The translations under genes and the position numbers were made by a program. The notes below the pieces were generated by a model. It ran no database searches, was not told the origin of the DNA, and saw only the letters and a program-made list of their open reading frames with translations. A stretch of 64,000 nt of DNA from Ditylenchus dipsaci (Eukaryota; Nematoda; Chromadorea; Rhabditida; Anguinidae): contig SADC01000581.1 of NCBI GenBank assembly GCA_004194705.1, positions 1-64,000 on the forward strand. The letters are read 5' to 3'. Below, in pieces: positions 10,748-23,282 of this stretch. Numbering within the stretch: position 1 is the stretch's first letter; each line of letters opens with the position of its first letter.

Positions 10748-11841
10748 AATTTTTTTCTGACTAAAAATTTTAACAAAATATTTTGTTAAAATGAGTCGAA
10801 ACATATATATAAATAAACGCTTATAGCAGAATGGTGCTAATTGAGAAAAAAATTGAGTGCATTTTTTAAATGTCTTTATTTCGGTGAATTTACATGATTT
10901 ACACAGACTGTTTTTTTTCAAAAGTTGCTCAGAAAGAGAGTAAAACAGGAGTAGGGAAAGCTCGACACCAAAAACTTGACACCGGAGAACTAGGCACTGA
11001 AAATTCGGCACCGGATAACTCGGCACCGAAAATTCTCGGAAAATCACCGGAAAAATAGGACAGAAGGGTTTGTTTGGCCGCTTCGGGGCCAAAGACCAAC
11101 ACACACACAATGGAACATGTGAATATATTCCGGTGATGAGTTTTCCCGGCACCGTAGAACACTGATGTAACTGATTTCTCTGTTTTTGCCCTCATATTTG
11201 TGTCTTCAATTATGTGTCTTCAGACCGCCGGCAGTCGCGTAAGTATGCATGCCCACTTAGCACATCGCATAAATCTAATCACATAAAATTAGCGGATGAA
11301 ATGAAACACCAAGACCAAAATGATGATTACTTTCAATTATTGTTTCAAATTTTCAGCTTTCTGTTCAAATCTTTTCCGGAAAAAACCTTTTCAGATAAAA
11401 AGTCTCCCTTAAGATTTTGGTTTTTTCAGTATTGAGAAGAAATGTTGGTACAATTGCAGTTTAGGCATCCTTAAATATTTTAGGCATCCATAGAAAGTTT
11501 AGGAATCCTTAACTTTATTCGATAACAACATGTATAGAGTATGCAAAAAAATTTCACGCTACTTGCTTTTACTCTAACAGTTACCATACCACCCTCCCCC
11601 ATCAAAAAAAAGGTACTTGCTTAAACCTGCATGCTTACGGACCTTCTGGCTTATACCCCTTAAACTAACGTTTTTTAAAGTGTCTAGAAACCATTTCAAG
11701 TAATATTTTTGTCATAAAGAGACTAGAAAAGTAATTCGAAAAGGGACAAAGGGCTATATTAGGAGGGGAAGGGACAAAAGAGGGGCCACTTAAATAGAGG
11801 CTAACCAGCAAAAAAGAAGATGTTGAACATAGTTTTGAATA

Positions 11842-12023
11842 CTGGGGCCTACTGCATAAATAACTCTGGTATGCATGTTTTTTTTTCATGCATTCAGAGT
11901 CACTTTCGAGTGATTTGTGTCTAATGTATGTGGGTGTGCGCATCTCACTTACCTTAGACATAATTCCGAGAAGTACTCTTGACCATAAAATGCATATAGA
12001 GTCTCTTTTTGCCACGGCCCGAG
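11842..12023 (-). repeat. Copy of the GTAAGT-hairpin core repeat (family R1), reverse orientation, hairpin lost
   Basis: Read on the minus strand it contains the conserved blocks seen at 13763-14009 and 49881-50129: ATGCATTTTATGGTCAAGAG, TCTAAGGTAAGTGAG, then ATGTGTCTAA..., and ends GCAGTAGGCCCCAG. The central GC-rich hairpin is missing in this copy, so the two half-cores are fused at GTGAGATGCGCACACC. The surrounding 11650-12060 resembles the arms of the copy at 54460-54960. Confidence 0.65.
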
Positions 12024-12384
12024 TCGAAAAACATGGTAAAACAGCCAAAAACTAGGTAGAGAGTGGTCAAATAATTGGCTTTTTATTATTTTTCTTCCCA
12101 CCCCATTACAGCCCAAAGTTCCATAAAAATTGCTTTTTTAGTTTTTTTACAGCAAAGTAATTGCTTTAAAATGGTTTTCGACTACTTCTAAAAAAGTCGA
12201 ATTTTTATGGACGCCTAAAGTATTTGTCGGATGCCTAAACTTTCTATGGATGCTTAAATATTTAAGGATGCCTAAACTTTTTAAGGATGCCTAAAGTGGT
12301 TAAGAGTGCCTAAACTGCATAAATAAGCCCGACACGGAGAAAGGAAAAGGGGACCAGCACTTTTTTCTTTCTTAATCAAGTTTT

Positions 12385-12882
12385 ACTAGAGATGATGCCT
12401 TTAGCTTTTCGGACGAGACAGGATTCAAATTAGAAATTTCATGACGGGACGCGCGACGGGAAAGGTCAAAAATTTATATCGGACGGGACCCCGGGACAGG
12501 AAGATTTTCGGGACGGTCATAAAAATTTCCGATCGGGAATTTCAATCCTATATGCTTTATTCATCTCTCAAACAAAACAAACAATTCAACTAGAACTACT
12601 ACTAGGACTCTGAATTGTTATTCTCCAACGGTCCCTCGATACTTGTTGACAACTTGTTAATATCGAGGGTTGACTGTAATTTAGAAGTCGAAAGTATTTT
12701 TGACAAATTGAATTATTTCGGTACGGGTCAAGACGGAATTTAAATAATTTTTCTTCGGGACGGGACACCGGGACGGGACCGGTGTCGAAAATTTCCGGGC
12801 GGGATTCCGGGACGGGACGATTCTCTAAAATTGACGGGACGGGACGGAATTGTCCCGTCCCGTTATCATCTCTAGTTTTACA
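12385..12882. mobile_element. Inverted-repeat element rich in CGGGACGGGAC
   Basis: The ends are CTAGAGATGATGCC (about 12385) and ATCATCTCTAG (to 12882). Inside, GGGACGGGAC-type runs occur at 12420-12530 and in mirror arrangement at 12750-12860. The interior also holds a mariner-like end, CCTCGATAC...GTTGACTGTA (about 12632-12680). Short terminal match and simple-sequence interior resemble hAT-type MITEs; no clear target duplication was found. Confidence 0.5.
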
Positions 12883-13198
12883 CATGTTCTCATCCAGATT
12901 TTTAAAGTTTCCTGTCTATTTTTAATAGTAGTATGGGATCATCAATATTAGATTTGACGCAAAATGAGTGAAAAATAGAAGGATTAAAAAAACTGCTGGT
13001 CCCCACCTTAAATTTTTAAAACGCACTGACATGCCCTTTTAATCTCAAAATTAAATACTCCAGCAAAATGCTATATATTTTTTGTGTTCAGCCACACACA
13101 GAGTCAATGATAGTAATTTATTTTACTGAAATTCTATTTGTGAAGTGTAGCACAGGGAACACTGACTCACTATCAATCCTGTTTCTGCTGGCAAGTTG

Positions 13199-13486
13199 TC
13201 AGAGAGCATATATTTTTGTACTTCTGTGAAAACTTCTTGGGAAGGTGGCCGTTTGAAAATCCCAGTCATGCAGTTCAGTAATACTTTCAAAAGCTGCCAC
13301 CTTTTCCATCCAGCTTACATGTTTCTGATACGAAATATCATTATAATACCATGTTCTCTCTCCTATGTGCCACAAGCACACACCAAAATTGTTCCATAAA
13401 ATTGGCTCAAATGGATCTTTCCACCACCGATTGTCATGCATTTTGTGCTTGTTGGTGGCATAAGCAGCAACGTGGGTTAGCTCATG
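13199..13486 (-). CDS. Exon with an HExxH zinc-peptidase motif
   Basis: On the minus strand an acceptor GTTTTTAG is followed at once by CAT GAG CTA ACC CAC, giving HELTH at the very start of the exon. The frame then stays open for 95 codons to TGA at 13199. The first part, HELTHVAAYATNKHKMHDN, has a third histidine about 11-12 residues after the HExxH, as in SprT-like (SPRTN/GCNA) metalloproteases; it is followed by RWWKDPFEPILWNNFG. The rest has no zinc-ribbon cysteines, so the SprT assignment is tentative. Upstream exons that should carry the first half of the domain were not found. It could be a fragment of a gene split by the repeat at 13522-14281. Confidence 0.4.
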   Translation of the reverse strand, partial: HELTHVAAYATNKHKMHDNRWWKDPFEPILWNNFGVCLWHIGERTWYYNDISYQKHVSWMEKVAAFESITELHDWDFQTATFPRSFHRSTKIYAL

Positions 13487-13521
13487 CTAAAAACTTAACA
13501 AACTCATTGAACATACCGGGT

Positions 13522-14281
13522 GGTGCAAAAATAGGTACTTTTATAGTCCCCCCCATACTCGGATTTTTTGAAAAGTGACCCAAAATCACCTCTCGAACTC
13601 ATTTGTTCTGCACGACAAGGTCTGAGAAGCATTTCTAAACACTTTCTGAATAGAAAAATTGAAAGTTTGTCAAAAAAAATTGCCTCCCACCCCTCAGGCA
13701 AAGATGGTCCTTTTAGGGTTTTTTTGGGTCACTTTTGGGTGATTTATCACATTTTTCTTGCTGGAGCTGGGCAAAAATAGTCTCTAAATGCATTTTTGAT
13801 CAAGAGTCTTGCTCGGAATCATGTCTAAGGTAAGTCTGTGCGCGCATCTCTACCCACCAAGCCCCTGCGCCCCGAAGGGGCGCAGGGGGCTTGGTTGCTT
13901 GGAGTTGAGATGCGCACACCCACATACCTGAGACACAAATCACTCGAAAATGACTCTGGATGCAAAAAAACATATGCATACCAGAGTTTATTTATGCGGT
14001 AGGCCCCAGAAAGTAAAAATTTGTTTAAAATCTATCATTTTTACCTTCATTTGACGTGAAAAAGGCTAAAAATTGGTGAAAAATACCCTAAAAAGACCAA
14101 ATACCCCCGCGGGGTGGGTGACAATTTTTTGGTAAAATTTCACTTTTTTATTCAGAAAGTGTTTAGAAATGCTTCTCGGACCTTGTTGTGCAAAAAATAA
14201 GTACGAGAGGTGATTTTGGGTCACTTTTCAAAAAATCCGAGTATGGGGGGGGGGGGGTGGAACTATAAAAGTACCCAAAAA
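13522..14281. mobile_element. Inverted-repeat element carrying the R1 hairpin core
   Basis: The arms start near 13518 (GGTGCAAAAATAGGTACTTT) and end near 14281 in complement; matching blocks include TCGGATTTTTTGAAAAGTGA and AAGCATTTCTAAACACTTTC. The middle holds the R1 core (13763-14009): GATCAAGAGTCTTGCTCGGA, TCTAAGGTAAGT, a GC-rich hairpin (GCGCCCCGAAGGGGCGC), and GAGATGCGCACACCCACATA. The arms differ from those around other R1 copies. Confidence 0.7.
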
Positions 14282-14439
14282 TATTCGGTCACTTTTAAAA
14301 AGTTAAGCCCTCGGAAACCTCCACAATAACGGTCGGCTGTGATGAAGAGCACAAGCACAGAGCTTAGGTAGCATAAAGGAGCATGGCCACCTGTTTAAAT
14401 TTATTCCCGCCAATTTAAATTATTTTCTGAATTATTGAA

Positions 14440-14510
14440 CTTCTGTACGGATTTTTCGGCTTAGTTTTGTTAGAAACCAAGCCGAAAAATCCGTACAAAA
14501 TTCCAATGAT
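14440..14510. repeat. Short palindrome of the GTACGGATTTTTC family
   Basis: TTCTGTACGGATTTTTCGGC and its complement flank a short centre containing TAGTTTTGTTAGAAAC. The same sequence is part of longer repeats at 22260-22330, 27110-27290, 42585-42665 and 52505-52560. No coding role. Confidence 0.55.
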
Positions 14511-14939
14511 TCGGAAAAAAATTAACCTTACTGATTCAAAAGCTGATTAATTGAAAGCAATTTTTGTAATCTTGGACCAGGTATACGGAAATTTTTTAAA
14601 CTCGATTTTTGACCCCTTTATGCCTATTTTGTAAAAGAGGTTGTTTTAGGCATAGTTTTACGAAAACGTTGTCGAAAAACGTCGATTTGGTGAGGAAAGA
14701 CTAGCAAAATCAACTCTTTATGTTTTGTCAACGGTTTTTTCTCTAATTGCGGCCTGTTTTATCAATTAATCAATCAATATCTCTGAACTCTAATTTGCGG
14801 TCAAAATCTTATCATAAAATCCGATGCTATTTTCAAATTTACCCTTTTTTAAATTCAAACAGAAATTCCACCATAGCGGCTAAATTTCATGCAAAAACGC
14901 ATATAAATCTTAAACCACGTTGCCAAACACGCAACCACA

Positions 14940-15190
14940 AAATCAACAAATTACTTGGATCTAAGGCTTTTTTCCGAGTCATTTCAAATTCGCGCCTTTT
15001 GTGGCATTTTGTATTTTCATGATTTTTAGACAGAAAATTTTATTTGTAAATTTAGGTCATTTAACGTTGAGAATGGCTCAAAGGTGTGTCCCAAATTACA
15101 AAAACGTGAAAATACAGAACTCCACAAAAGGCGCGAATTTGAAATAACTCGGAAAAAGCCTAAGCTCCAAGTAATTTGTTGATTTTTGGA
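14940..15190. repeat. Palindrome, arms about 80 bp
   Basis: Left arm AATCAACAAATTACTTGGAT...TTCAAATTCGCGCCTTTTGTGG pairs with the complement at 15105-15190. The loop is about 85 bases. Nothing coding. Confidence 0.65.
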
Positions 15191-16096
15191 ATACTTTTTC
15201 CCAGAACTTGCTGTCTTTTTCTGGGATCAGAAGGATGTGCAGTTTCTGCGCTTTCTGTTGCTATCAAATACTGATAAATAAACGGTGATATCAACAATTT
15301 TGCGGTGCTTCTAAAAAAGAACTAAATTTTGCATTTTATAATTATTTTAAATGCTAATATTTTGCAAGTTATACGGCCACTCACCCAACTGACCTCGTAT
15401 TTATTTGAAGACTCGTTAAATTCTGAACCAGTTAAGTGTTTCAGGTGCGCGAAATCGCTCTCGTATGAAAAAAATACAATCAAATAACTGAAACAACCCG
15501 GAAATCTCCGATTTCATACAATCCATCTCTGAAACAAACCGCTAGTAGCACTTTTTCAGAGAATTTTTTTCTCCTATCTTCTTCAGCATGAAATTCGGAA
15601 CAAAACGCTCGCATTGGTGCAAACCGCCTTTTGAGTGTTAACTGCAACATCTTCGTTAAATGTAGCACAAAACATAGAAATATAGAGCAAGTCTGAAAAA
15701 ATTATTTGGTTCATAGTTTCACCTTTTTTGTGATACATTTTCAAGTGACATTGCGATAAATAAATACTTCATTAGAAACAAAAATTGCAGAGATACCGGA
15801 TGGTGTTTTCATTTTCAGAAAAAGGTTAAAAAATAAAACATAAAACCGCAAAACCACAATTTGCGAAAAAAAAATTAAATTTGCACCAAAAAAGATTAAT
15901 TTTGCACCGAAAAAATCAATATCCATATTCTTTCTACTAAGTTTTCAAATAGATTTTTCCTGCCCGGATTTGCTACATGATTAGTAGGTTTATATCTAAG
16001 TGGTGCCAAAATGTCTTATTTTCGGAGACAAAATCTTATTCTTAAAGTTTTCACCTGAGAGACTGATGATTGGTCTCTTGGTCTCTCTACGACTAC

Positions 16097-17084
16097 TACA
16101 GTACGTTTCATAATGATACGACATTTTCGTGAAAACACGTTTGTTGGCCCTATAGCATAACCATTCGCATCAAAAAACAGATACACAATGTAAGCCCTGA
16201 ATCTCAGCTACAATTTTGTAGGTCAAATTATTCTTTTTGATTATTACTAAAAAAAGTTATGACCATCAACAAAAAAAGCGTCGATTTCTAGTCAAAATCA
16301 AAGTAAACCGAAAGAAAATGGTTGTTCGGTCACATAAATACTGACTTTTCTTAAAAGTTTCAATATCAAAATGTACCAGTTGATGCACTTTTTGAAAGCT
16401 AAATAGTTTCTATACAAAATGATAGGTCAGCCTTTTTTAAAGGATTGCACAGAGCTGAGAAACGGACGGCTGAAGTTAGAAAAAGTAAAAAACCTTTATA
16501 TTTGCCTTATTTTGGGACATTTTCACTTCTTACAATTTCAACCGTCCGTTTCTCAGCTCTATGCAATCCTTCAAAAAAGGCTGACATGTCATTTTGTGGA
16601 GAAATTATTTAGCTTTCAAAAAGTGCATCAACTGGTACATTTTGATATTGAAACTTTTAAGAAAAGTCAGTATTTATGTGACCGAACAACCATTTTCCTT
16701 CCATTTACTTTGATTTTGACTAGAAATCGACACGTTTTTATTGATGGTCATAACTTTTCTCGAAATAATCAAAAAGGAGAGTTTGACCTACCAAATTGTA
16801 GCTAAGATGAAGGGCTTACATTGTAAATCTGTTTTTGATGCGAATGGTTATGCTATAGGGCCAACAAACGTGTTTTCACGAAAATGTCGTATCATTATGA
16901 AACGCTGATTTTTCGCCATTTCGGCAAAATATTTTTCTGTTCGAGAAAAACACCATTTTTTGTAGTGGAATGCAATTTTCTGCGGTTTTCCACATGCTAG
17001 TTGAAAAATATAAACAAATTGAACAAAAAACTAACTTTTTTGGCAAAAAAATGGGGGTGTCGCATCATTATGAAACGCACTGTA
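16097..17084. mobile_element. Mariner-type palindromic element with TA flanks
   Basis: The left end is TA-CAGTACGTTTCATAATGA and the right end TCATTATGAAACGCACTG-TA (17083-17084 is the TA). The left arm 16099-16505 and right arm about 16515-16905 are near-perfect complements. Between the right arm and the right end, 16905-17060, is extra sequence without a counterpart, containing a second copy of the terminal motif (CGTATCATTATGAAACG, near 16890). The CAGTGCGTTTCATAATnATGCGACA end is a familiar Tc1/mariner-type terminus. No transposase; the whole thing is a foldback derivative. Confidence 0.75.
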
Positions 17085-17399
17085 TAACTGTAAACAGTCC
17101 TAAAAATATTTTTTATGAGTTCCCATGCACCTCCAGGCCTAGGTAACCTTGCTAAGTAACCTTGCTTTCACATTTTTTCCATACTAAACTGAACTAACCA
17201 CTAGACCATTGACATAATCCTCGAGAGAATTCATGATGTCTTTGCGCAATAGTATCATTGCTTTACCTCGTCCAAAATGGTATGTCAAAGCATTGCATTC
17301 TTCAAATTAATAAAAACAGTGTAAAACATTCTGACCTTTTTAATTCTAAGCTGTAACATACCATGTTTCCTAGACCCTACTTGTGGACTGTGGCGTGTG

Positions 17400-17657
17400 A
17401 TCGTTTTTGCTACAAAAATACGGAGCATCAGCTTCTTGCTTCCCATGATATTTTTCCACACTTCAGCAGCCAATTGGTCATACCCACTAGGACCCAAATT
17501 GAAAACATAGTCAACAAAATCTTTTCTGGCACGATTGGGTTAAAAGCTCTCTCTCCTATGAAGCTTTGGGTTCTCTCAGAATCTATGAGATATGATATTT
17601 CCCGGCTGCAGCGGTCAGACCGACGGTCGTATCTACCCGTGCTGTCTCCATCTAACG
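17400..17657 (-). CDS. Possible coding fragment, unidentified
   Basis: On the minus strand an acceptor AAAAAATTCAG precedes an open frame beginning LDGDSTGRYDRRSDRCSRE and reaching FNPIVPEK. A second frame then looks more protein-like (DFVDYVFNLGPSGYDQLAAE, then VWKNIMGSKKLM), offset by one base. If coding, this is an exon with a one-base frameshift. No family is recognised and the opposite strand is also open, so coding status is uncertain. Confidence 0.22.
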
Positions 17658-18071
17658 CTGAATTTTTTTTTTTCAAATTGAAACCAGAGGTAAGAATTTA
17701 TGTGTAGAAAGCAGTGTTTCCATAATAGACATGGCACCTGACACTAAAATCTAAAATGACACTGACATGACATTGAAAGACCATGCTCACGGCTGTCTGG
17801 TGGACAAATTATCCTAACCCAGGGTACGTAACTCAAAATTTTGAAAAAAGTACACTTGGCCAAAAAAAGTACAATTTGGTCATTTTTCGTCAAAAAGTGC
17901 CATTTAGTGCTTATTGATTTTTGAGCACCAAAAAAAAAAGACTTTGACTAAAAATTTCAAAAATTAAAAAGATTTCGGGTCCCCGAAAAAGTACAAATCT
18001 TTTCAAAAAGTACAGTTACGTTCCCTGTCCTAACCATTGTTTTCTGTTCAGATTTTTTAACTTGTTTTTCA

Positions 18072-18500
18072 ATGGCTCATTTATAAACGTTGTCGTTATC
18101 GTCGTCTTTGTCGTCGAAAAAAAATGTTTTATAAAAGCGCTTTTACGCCAACAACAACGACAACGCCAACGACGGCGACGACAATGACGACCTATTTATA
18201 AAAAATCCAATGACGACGCAAGGACAACGAAATTTTTTATTCCAAATTGGACAAATTTTGCATTTTGAGTCGAGATTTCGAGGAAAAACATGTGGAGAAT
18301 ATAGTTAATCCTCAAATTTTTAACTTGAAATGCAAAATTTGTTCAATTTGGACGATAAATCTTTGTTGTAATTGGCGTCGTCGTTGGCGTTGTTGTCAGA
18401 TTTTTTATAAATAGGTCGTCGTTGTCGTTGGCGCAAAAATGCTTTTATAAAAAAAATATTTCAACGATGACGACAAAGACAACGTTTATAAATGAGCCAT
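18072..18500. mobile_element. Foldback element rich in GTC/GAC triplets
   Basis: The ends are ATGGCTCATTTATAAACGTTG and its complement (to about 18500). Subterminal arrays such as GTCGTTATCGTCGTC and AACAACGACAACGCCAACGA are inverted between arms. A TTTATAAATAGGTCGTC-type block also recurs in inverted order. No frame of interest. Neither superfamily nor target duplication is clear. Confidence 0.6.
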
Positions 18501-19207
18501 AACAAAACAAGGCCTAGAATATCATTTTATTTAAATTTGTCAGAAACTCAATAAAAATAATTGGTATGTCGATCTGACGAATTTTGAATTGGCGAAGGAC
18601 CATGAGACTACCGTGAGCATGGTCCAGGAAATGTCAAATGTCAGTATCATTTTAGATGTCATTGTCAATATCAGTTTTAAAATAAAACTGACATTAACAC
18701 TGATGTCATGAATTACAGTCAAACCTTGTGGTAACACTCAGATGTAGAGTCAGTCCAATGTAGGGACACCATAGTGGCGATTTGGTTGGTTTTGACTGAA
18801 ACACAAGCAATTATACTTCCAATATAGTGACACTCCAATATAGTGACACCCATGACTGGTCCCAAACAACAAGGGAACCGTTCGAACTGTGTCCCGCCTA
18901 ACGTCAATCTGGTGCGTTGATCTTGCAGTTCATGCTCGATTTAGTAGATGTAAGAGAAGTAATGGCGGCGGACAGAGAGATGTACATCACACTGAATGAA
19001 CATTGTTGTTTTCTTTTCTTTGCCGCAATTTTCATTGATAATGGCTCATCTGTTAATACATTACTTGGCCAACTTTTTACGCAGAATCCGAAATGTTATC
19101 ATAATCAAAATATTTGTTGAAAAATATCACAGCAAACATGAAAATTGACCGAAACATTCATACGTATTTCCCTCAAGTACCTTTTTAGGATTCCTGTGTT
19201 ATGGCCA

Positions 19208-20105
19208 TGGTTCGCAAAAACCGCAATTTGCTGAAACGCAGCAAAAATATTTGGCGTTTTGAGTTTATTAAAAACAGCAAAATTGCAGCAAAAATTTTGC
19301 TACATTTCAGCAAAATTTTGCTGCATTTTTTTGTTTCCTACACATTACGCGTCATTCATTTTTGGAACCAAATTTTTTGCCTTATTTCTACCTGAAGTCA
19401 GAAAATGTATGAACAACCCGTATAAAAGAACCATTTCGGCTACATGCAGCCCGTCAAAGTCACTCGAAATGGGGGAGCGGCTTTCGTATACGCATTGCCC
19501 ATGTCACAGGTTCAAATCCCCTGAGTGCATACATTTTTGTAACCTCATTCTTCATATTTTATTTTCAAGTTTGGTATGAAAATGATGCTCATTCTCACAG
19601 GTATCCAGGAAAGGCATCATCTCAGATTTAACAACTACAAAAGTTGAGGTATGATGAGGAGCACAAGCACAGAGCTCCTAGATAGCTTAAATACTGTCAA
19701 TGATTTTCATGGAAAATCGATGAGGCAAAGAGCTACCTGCATAAATTTTTTTAAATGCCCGAATTTCCGTTTCCGAGAGCATGAGCATCATTTTCATACC
19801 AAACTTGAAATAAAATATGAAGAATGAGGTTACAAAAATGTATGCACCCAGGGGGATTTGAACCTGTGACATGGGCAATGCGTATACGAAAGCCGCTCCC
19901 CATTTCGAGTGACTTTGACGGGCTGCATGTAGCCGAAATGGTTCTTTTATACGGGTCGTTCATACATTTTCTGACTTCAGGTAGAAAAAAGGCAAGAAAT
20001 TTAGTTCCGAAAATAAATGACGCGTAATGTGTAGGAAACAAAAAATGCAGCAAAATTTTGCTGAAATGTAGCAAAATTTATGCTGCAATTTTGCTGTTTT
20101 TCCAT
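19208..20105. repeat. Large palindrome with tRNA-like B boxes in both arms
   Basis: The left arm (about 19270-19600) and right arm (about 19780-20100) are near-perfect complements; both contain the GCAAAATTTTGCTACATTTC tract and TATGAACAACCCGTATAAAA or its variant. Each arm has a B-box-like ACAGGTTCAAATCCCC (19506-19521; complement at 19855-19870), ending CTGAGTGCATA or similar. This suggests arms derived from a tRNA-like SINE head, as in the unrelated palindrome at 10382-10747. Confidence 0.55.
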
Positions 20106-20121
20106 AAGATCTTTTCGAAGG

Positions 20122-20352
20122 TACCGTATAACCTCTATTAATCCCCACCCTGAATTTGAGCACCTATAACTCAGCCCAGAGCAAATATTTTGCAAATCTG
20201 CTTTTTGCATTTTCATTAACTCACACGAGCTCTACCGATTCCGCTTTTTCGATCTAGGATTTTCACCCAAAAATTTAGAGATTGACCTCAAATTTTTCAG
20301 ATTTTCGGGGATTTGAAAATTAATCCCTCGTGGAGGATTAATAGAGGTTATA
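20122..20352. mobile_element. MITE of the TACCGTAT...CTCTATTA family
   Basis: Left end TACCGTATAACCTCTATTAA, right end TTAATAGAGGTTATA (the final CCGTA motif decayed). The interior has CAGCCCAGAGCAAATATTTT and TTTTCGATCTAGGATTTTCA, shared with the copy at 28629-28887. Confidence 0.65.
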
Positions 20353-21311
20353 ATTTGATTGTAATTTGATTATGATAACATTTTCTCTTATTAACAGATG
20401 AGCCATTAACAATAAAACATGCAGTTAAGAAAAGAAAACAAAAATAGTCACAAATCCCACGCCACATGCAACCTCCCCCCCCCCTTTCAGTTTGATGTAC
20501 TAAAAATCAACAGATAATTCGTAAATAATATTTTAACTGCTTTTTGCCCAGTAAAATCCCGGTATCTTTGTTTGGATAGCCTTTTCTAAAGCAAAAAATA
20601 AAGCAGACCGGGCAATTCAATACACCGTTAAGAAGAGAAGACAAAATGCTACAAAATGTATGTGCTCGATTTTTTGTGCACTGTTTAATCTGAGGACAAT
20701 TTGCACTTTCAAAATCTGGAAAATGTTTTTCACTGCTTTTTGTCCACCGCTGTTTCCACCATCTTGCAAATGTTTGGCTCGAAATTTTCGATATTACGGC
20801 CACTCTTGATATAGCGCCACTCTCGATATAAGGCCACCTTTAGCTGGTCCCAGACAATCATCTAATTGAAAAAGTGCACCAGAAAACACGTATATACCGG
20901 TAGGGCATTCTCGTGTTAAATTAACAGTTTTTTTTTTCAAATTTTATCCTCTAAAAATACCTGGCTTGTAGTCCAGCTCACACTTAGCAGGTAAATATAC
21001 ACAATTTTGTACATTAGAATCTTAGAAAAGACAAAAACTTGACCGTAGACCAAATTGAGGCAAATTTGGAAGAAACGAGAAATAGAAAAGACAAATGAAA
21101 GAAGCAGTAAATCGGTGTAACAGCTGGAACAGCTGGACTAAAGACCAAAATTGTGGCAAAAAAATGTCTGCGTAGTTCGTTGACACATTGTGAGGGAACA
21201 AAACATAGCAATGAAATTAATGATTGCAACAGATAAAGCAAAGGCAAAGATATCAAAATTGATTTTTGTGAAAAGTGGGAAAATTTTTCTTTGTTTGGCG
21301 TAAAAAAATTA

Positions 21312-21835
21312 GGGTAGGAGAAGATTGGGCCGGTGTATGGCCAGTTAGCGATGGTTTTTTTTCAAAATTTTTGATATTCAGGAATCCGAATCAAGAAACA
21401 GAATTTTAAAATAACGCGTGGTTGCTGAGATATGACCTAAAGTTGGGTGCTTGTCATTTTTAAATGATGACCATCCAACTTTAGGTCATATCTCAGCAAC
21501 CACGCGTTATTTTAAAATCCTGTTTTTTTATTCGGATTTCTGAGGAAATTTCAGCTACTGGGTGGCCTCAGAAAAACTGTTTTCCACAAAAGAGTACTTT
21601 TATGGCAACAAATATCAAAAATTTTGAAAAAAACCATCGCTAAGTGGCCACTCCCCGTTTGGGCCATTTTAAACTGAGCCCATTTCAAACCGCGCCAATT
21701 CAAACTGGGCCAACTTGTCGACGACTTTTTCATTCATATTTCATTCAAAATCAAGGCCCAATTTTAAATCGGCCCGATTTGAAATGGCCCAGTTTGCATT
21801 AGCCCAGTTTGAATTGGCCCAATCTTCTCCTACCC
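21312..21835. mobile_element. MULE-like element of the AATTGGGCC type with a nested palindrome
   Basis: Ends GGGTAGGAGAAGATTGGGCC (21312) and its complement (to 21835) are perfect over 20 bases. The right side has an array of AATTGGCCCA-type units like those of the 1740-2224 element. An inner palindrome, about 21338-21640, has arms sharing TAACGCGTGGTTGCTGAGAT. Nine-base flanks are A-rich and only partly alike. Confidence 0.6.
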
Positions 21836-22838
21836 AAAAATTGCGAGTAAAAGCTTTGAAAACATTTTTGGTCTTGATGAGTAGTAAAGTTTCTTGTTTT
21901 TGCTACCAAAGACGTACGTAAAAAATAAAAACTTGAGATGTTTACAGACAGTGATAAAAAAAGGGTCGGAAAAACAAAAATATCTTTGTTGGGAGGGGTA
22001 GGGGTCGTGCACGACTGCCAAGCGACTCTTTACAAATACTGACTCGTTACACTTTTTTGGTGCTCAGTCTAGGACACACGCTGGCCTACCCTTGCCTGAG
22101 CCTAAGTTAAAAAACATGCAAAATACCAAAGTTTTAAAACGCGCGAATTCAAAATGTAATGAGTTGGTTGTATACCTGGGTGCACTTGGGCTGCTGTCCT
22201 TTAAAGAGGCATGCTCAGCTGTTAAAATTTTTCCCTGCTAATTCAAATATTTTGTGAATTATTGAGCTTCTGTACGGATTTTTAACATGGTTTCTAACAC
22301 AACTGCTCTACGGATTTTTCAACTTCGTTTCTAACACAATTTTACCTAAAATTAAATTCTGCATTTGACATTTGGGGCTGGCCTATCTGGAGGCCATCCG
22401 CTGACCAGAGCCAAAATCGCAGGGGGACCAAGCAAAAATCGTTTATTTGACATTATGTAACTAAAATTTCCATGCGATTCTTAGACGGTTTGTAAAACAG
22501 ATTTTCAAAAACGGGGTATAAGAAAGTTATGGCAGTTTAAAGGTATCCAAAAATCTTGGACACCCTGTACAAATTTTGAAATGACTATCGGCATTTTTGT
22601 TTTTTTTTTATTCAAGAATTAGCATATTGGTGTAAAACAGGCAGCTAGAAACCGGAAGAGGAATTTACTGCTGGGGAATTTACCTAGAGCCAAAAATGTA
22701 TCGAATCGTCTTTTTTGAGCAGTTGTATCTAATCGTCACGTACCGCACCTATTCTTCGCGCGATAATGTCAAAAAGAAAATGTCAATTACTTTTGATTTT
22801 TCAGGATTAAAATAGACGAGAGGAAGCGGCCCAAAACA

Positions 22839-23013
22839 AATCGGCCACCAGACAAATTCCAATATTTTTGGAAAATGGTGCGACATTTTCCAATATTTTT
22901 TGATAATTTCGGTCGAAACAACCGAATTTTATCGAAAAAATATTGGAAAAATATTATCGAAAAAATATTGGAAAATGTAGCGACATTTTCCAAGAATATT
23001 GAAAATTGTCTGG
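22839..23013. mobile_element. Small inverted-repeat element (MITE)
   Basis: GGCCACCAGACAAATTCCAA and the complement of GAAAATTGTCTGGTGGCC bound 175 bases rich in CCAATATTTTT. Blocks such as TGGAAAATG..GCGACATTTTCCA occur on both sides. It lies just downstream of the CCDC86 gene end. Confidence 0.65.
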
Positions 23014-23282
23014 TGGCCAAAAATCAACTCGATCCGTTGTCGAAATAACTTTAACATAACATGCGCGCGACATTTTGGAACATCAGCCTAAAATTTCCAG
23101 TGGCCAATAAACGGTATTACCTCAACTAAAATTATAGCAAGACGACTGTCAACACCAAGGAACTACCACTACCCAAGAAATAAACAAATCAACATTCGCG
23201 ACACCAAACCACCCTCATAGATTAAACAGCTCCTTTGTTCAAACAAACAACAAAACAATAACAGAAAGTAACCAAAAAATAT

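Noticed and set aside
21014..21256. Hydrophobic minus-strand frame that looks like membrane segments
   Set aside because: AT-rich sequence readily gives such frames; no splice context or receptor motif like that at 44654-44862.
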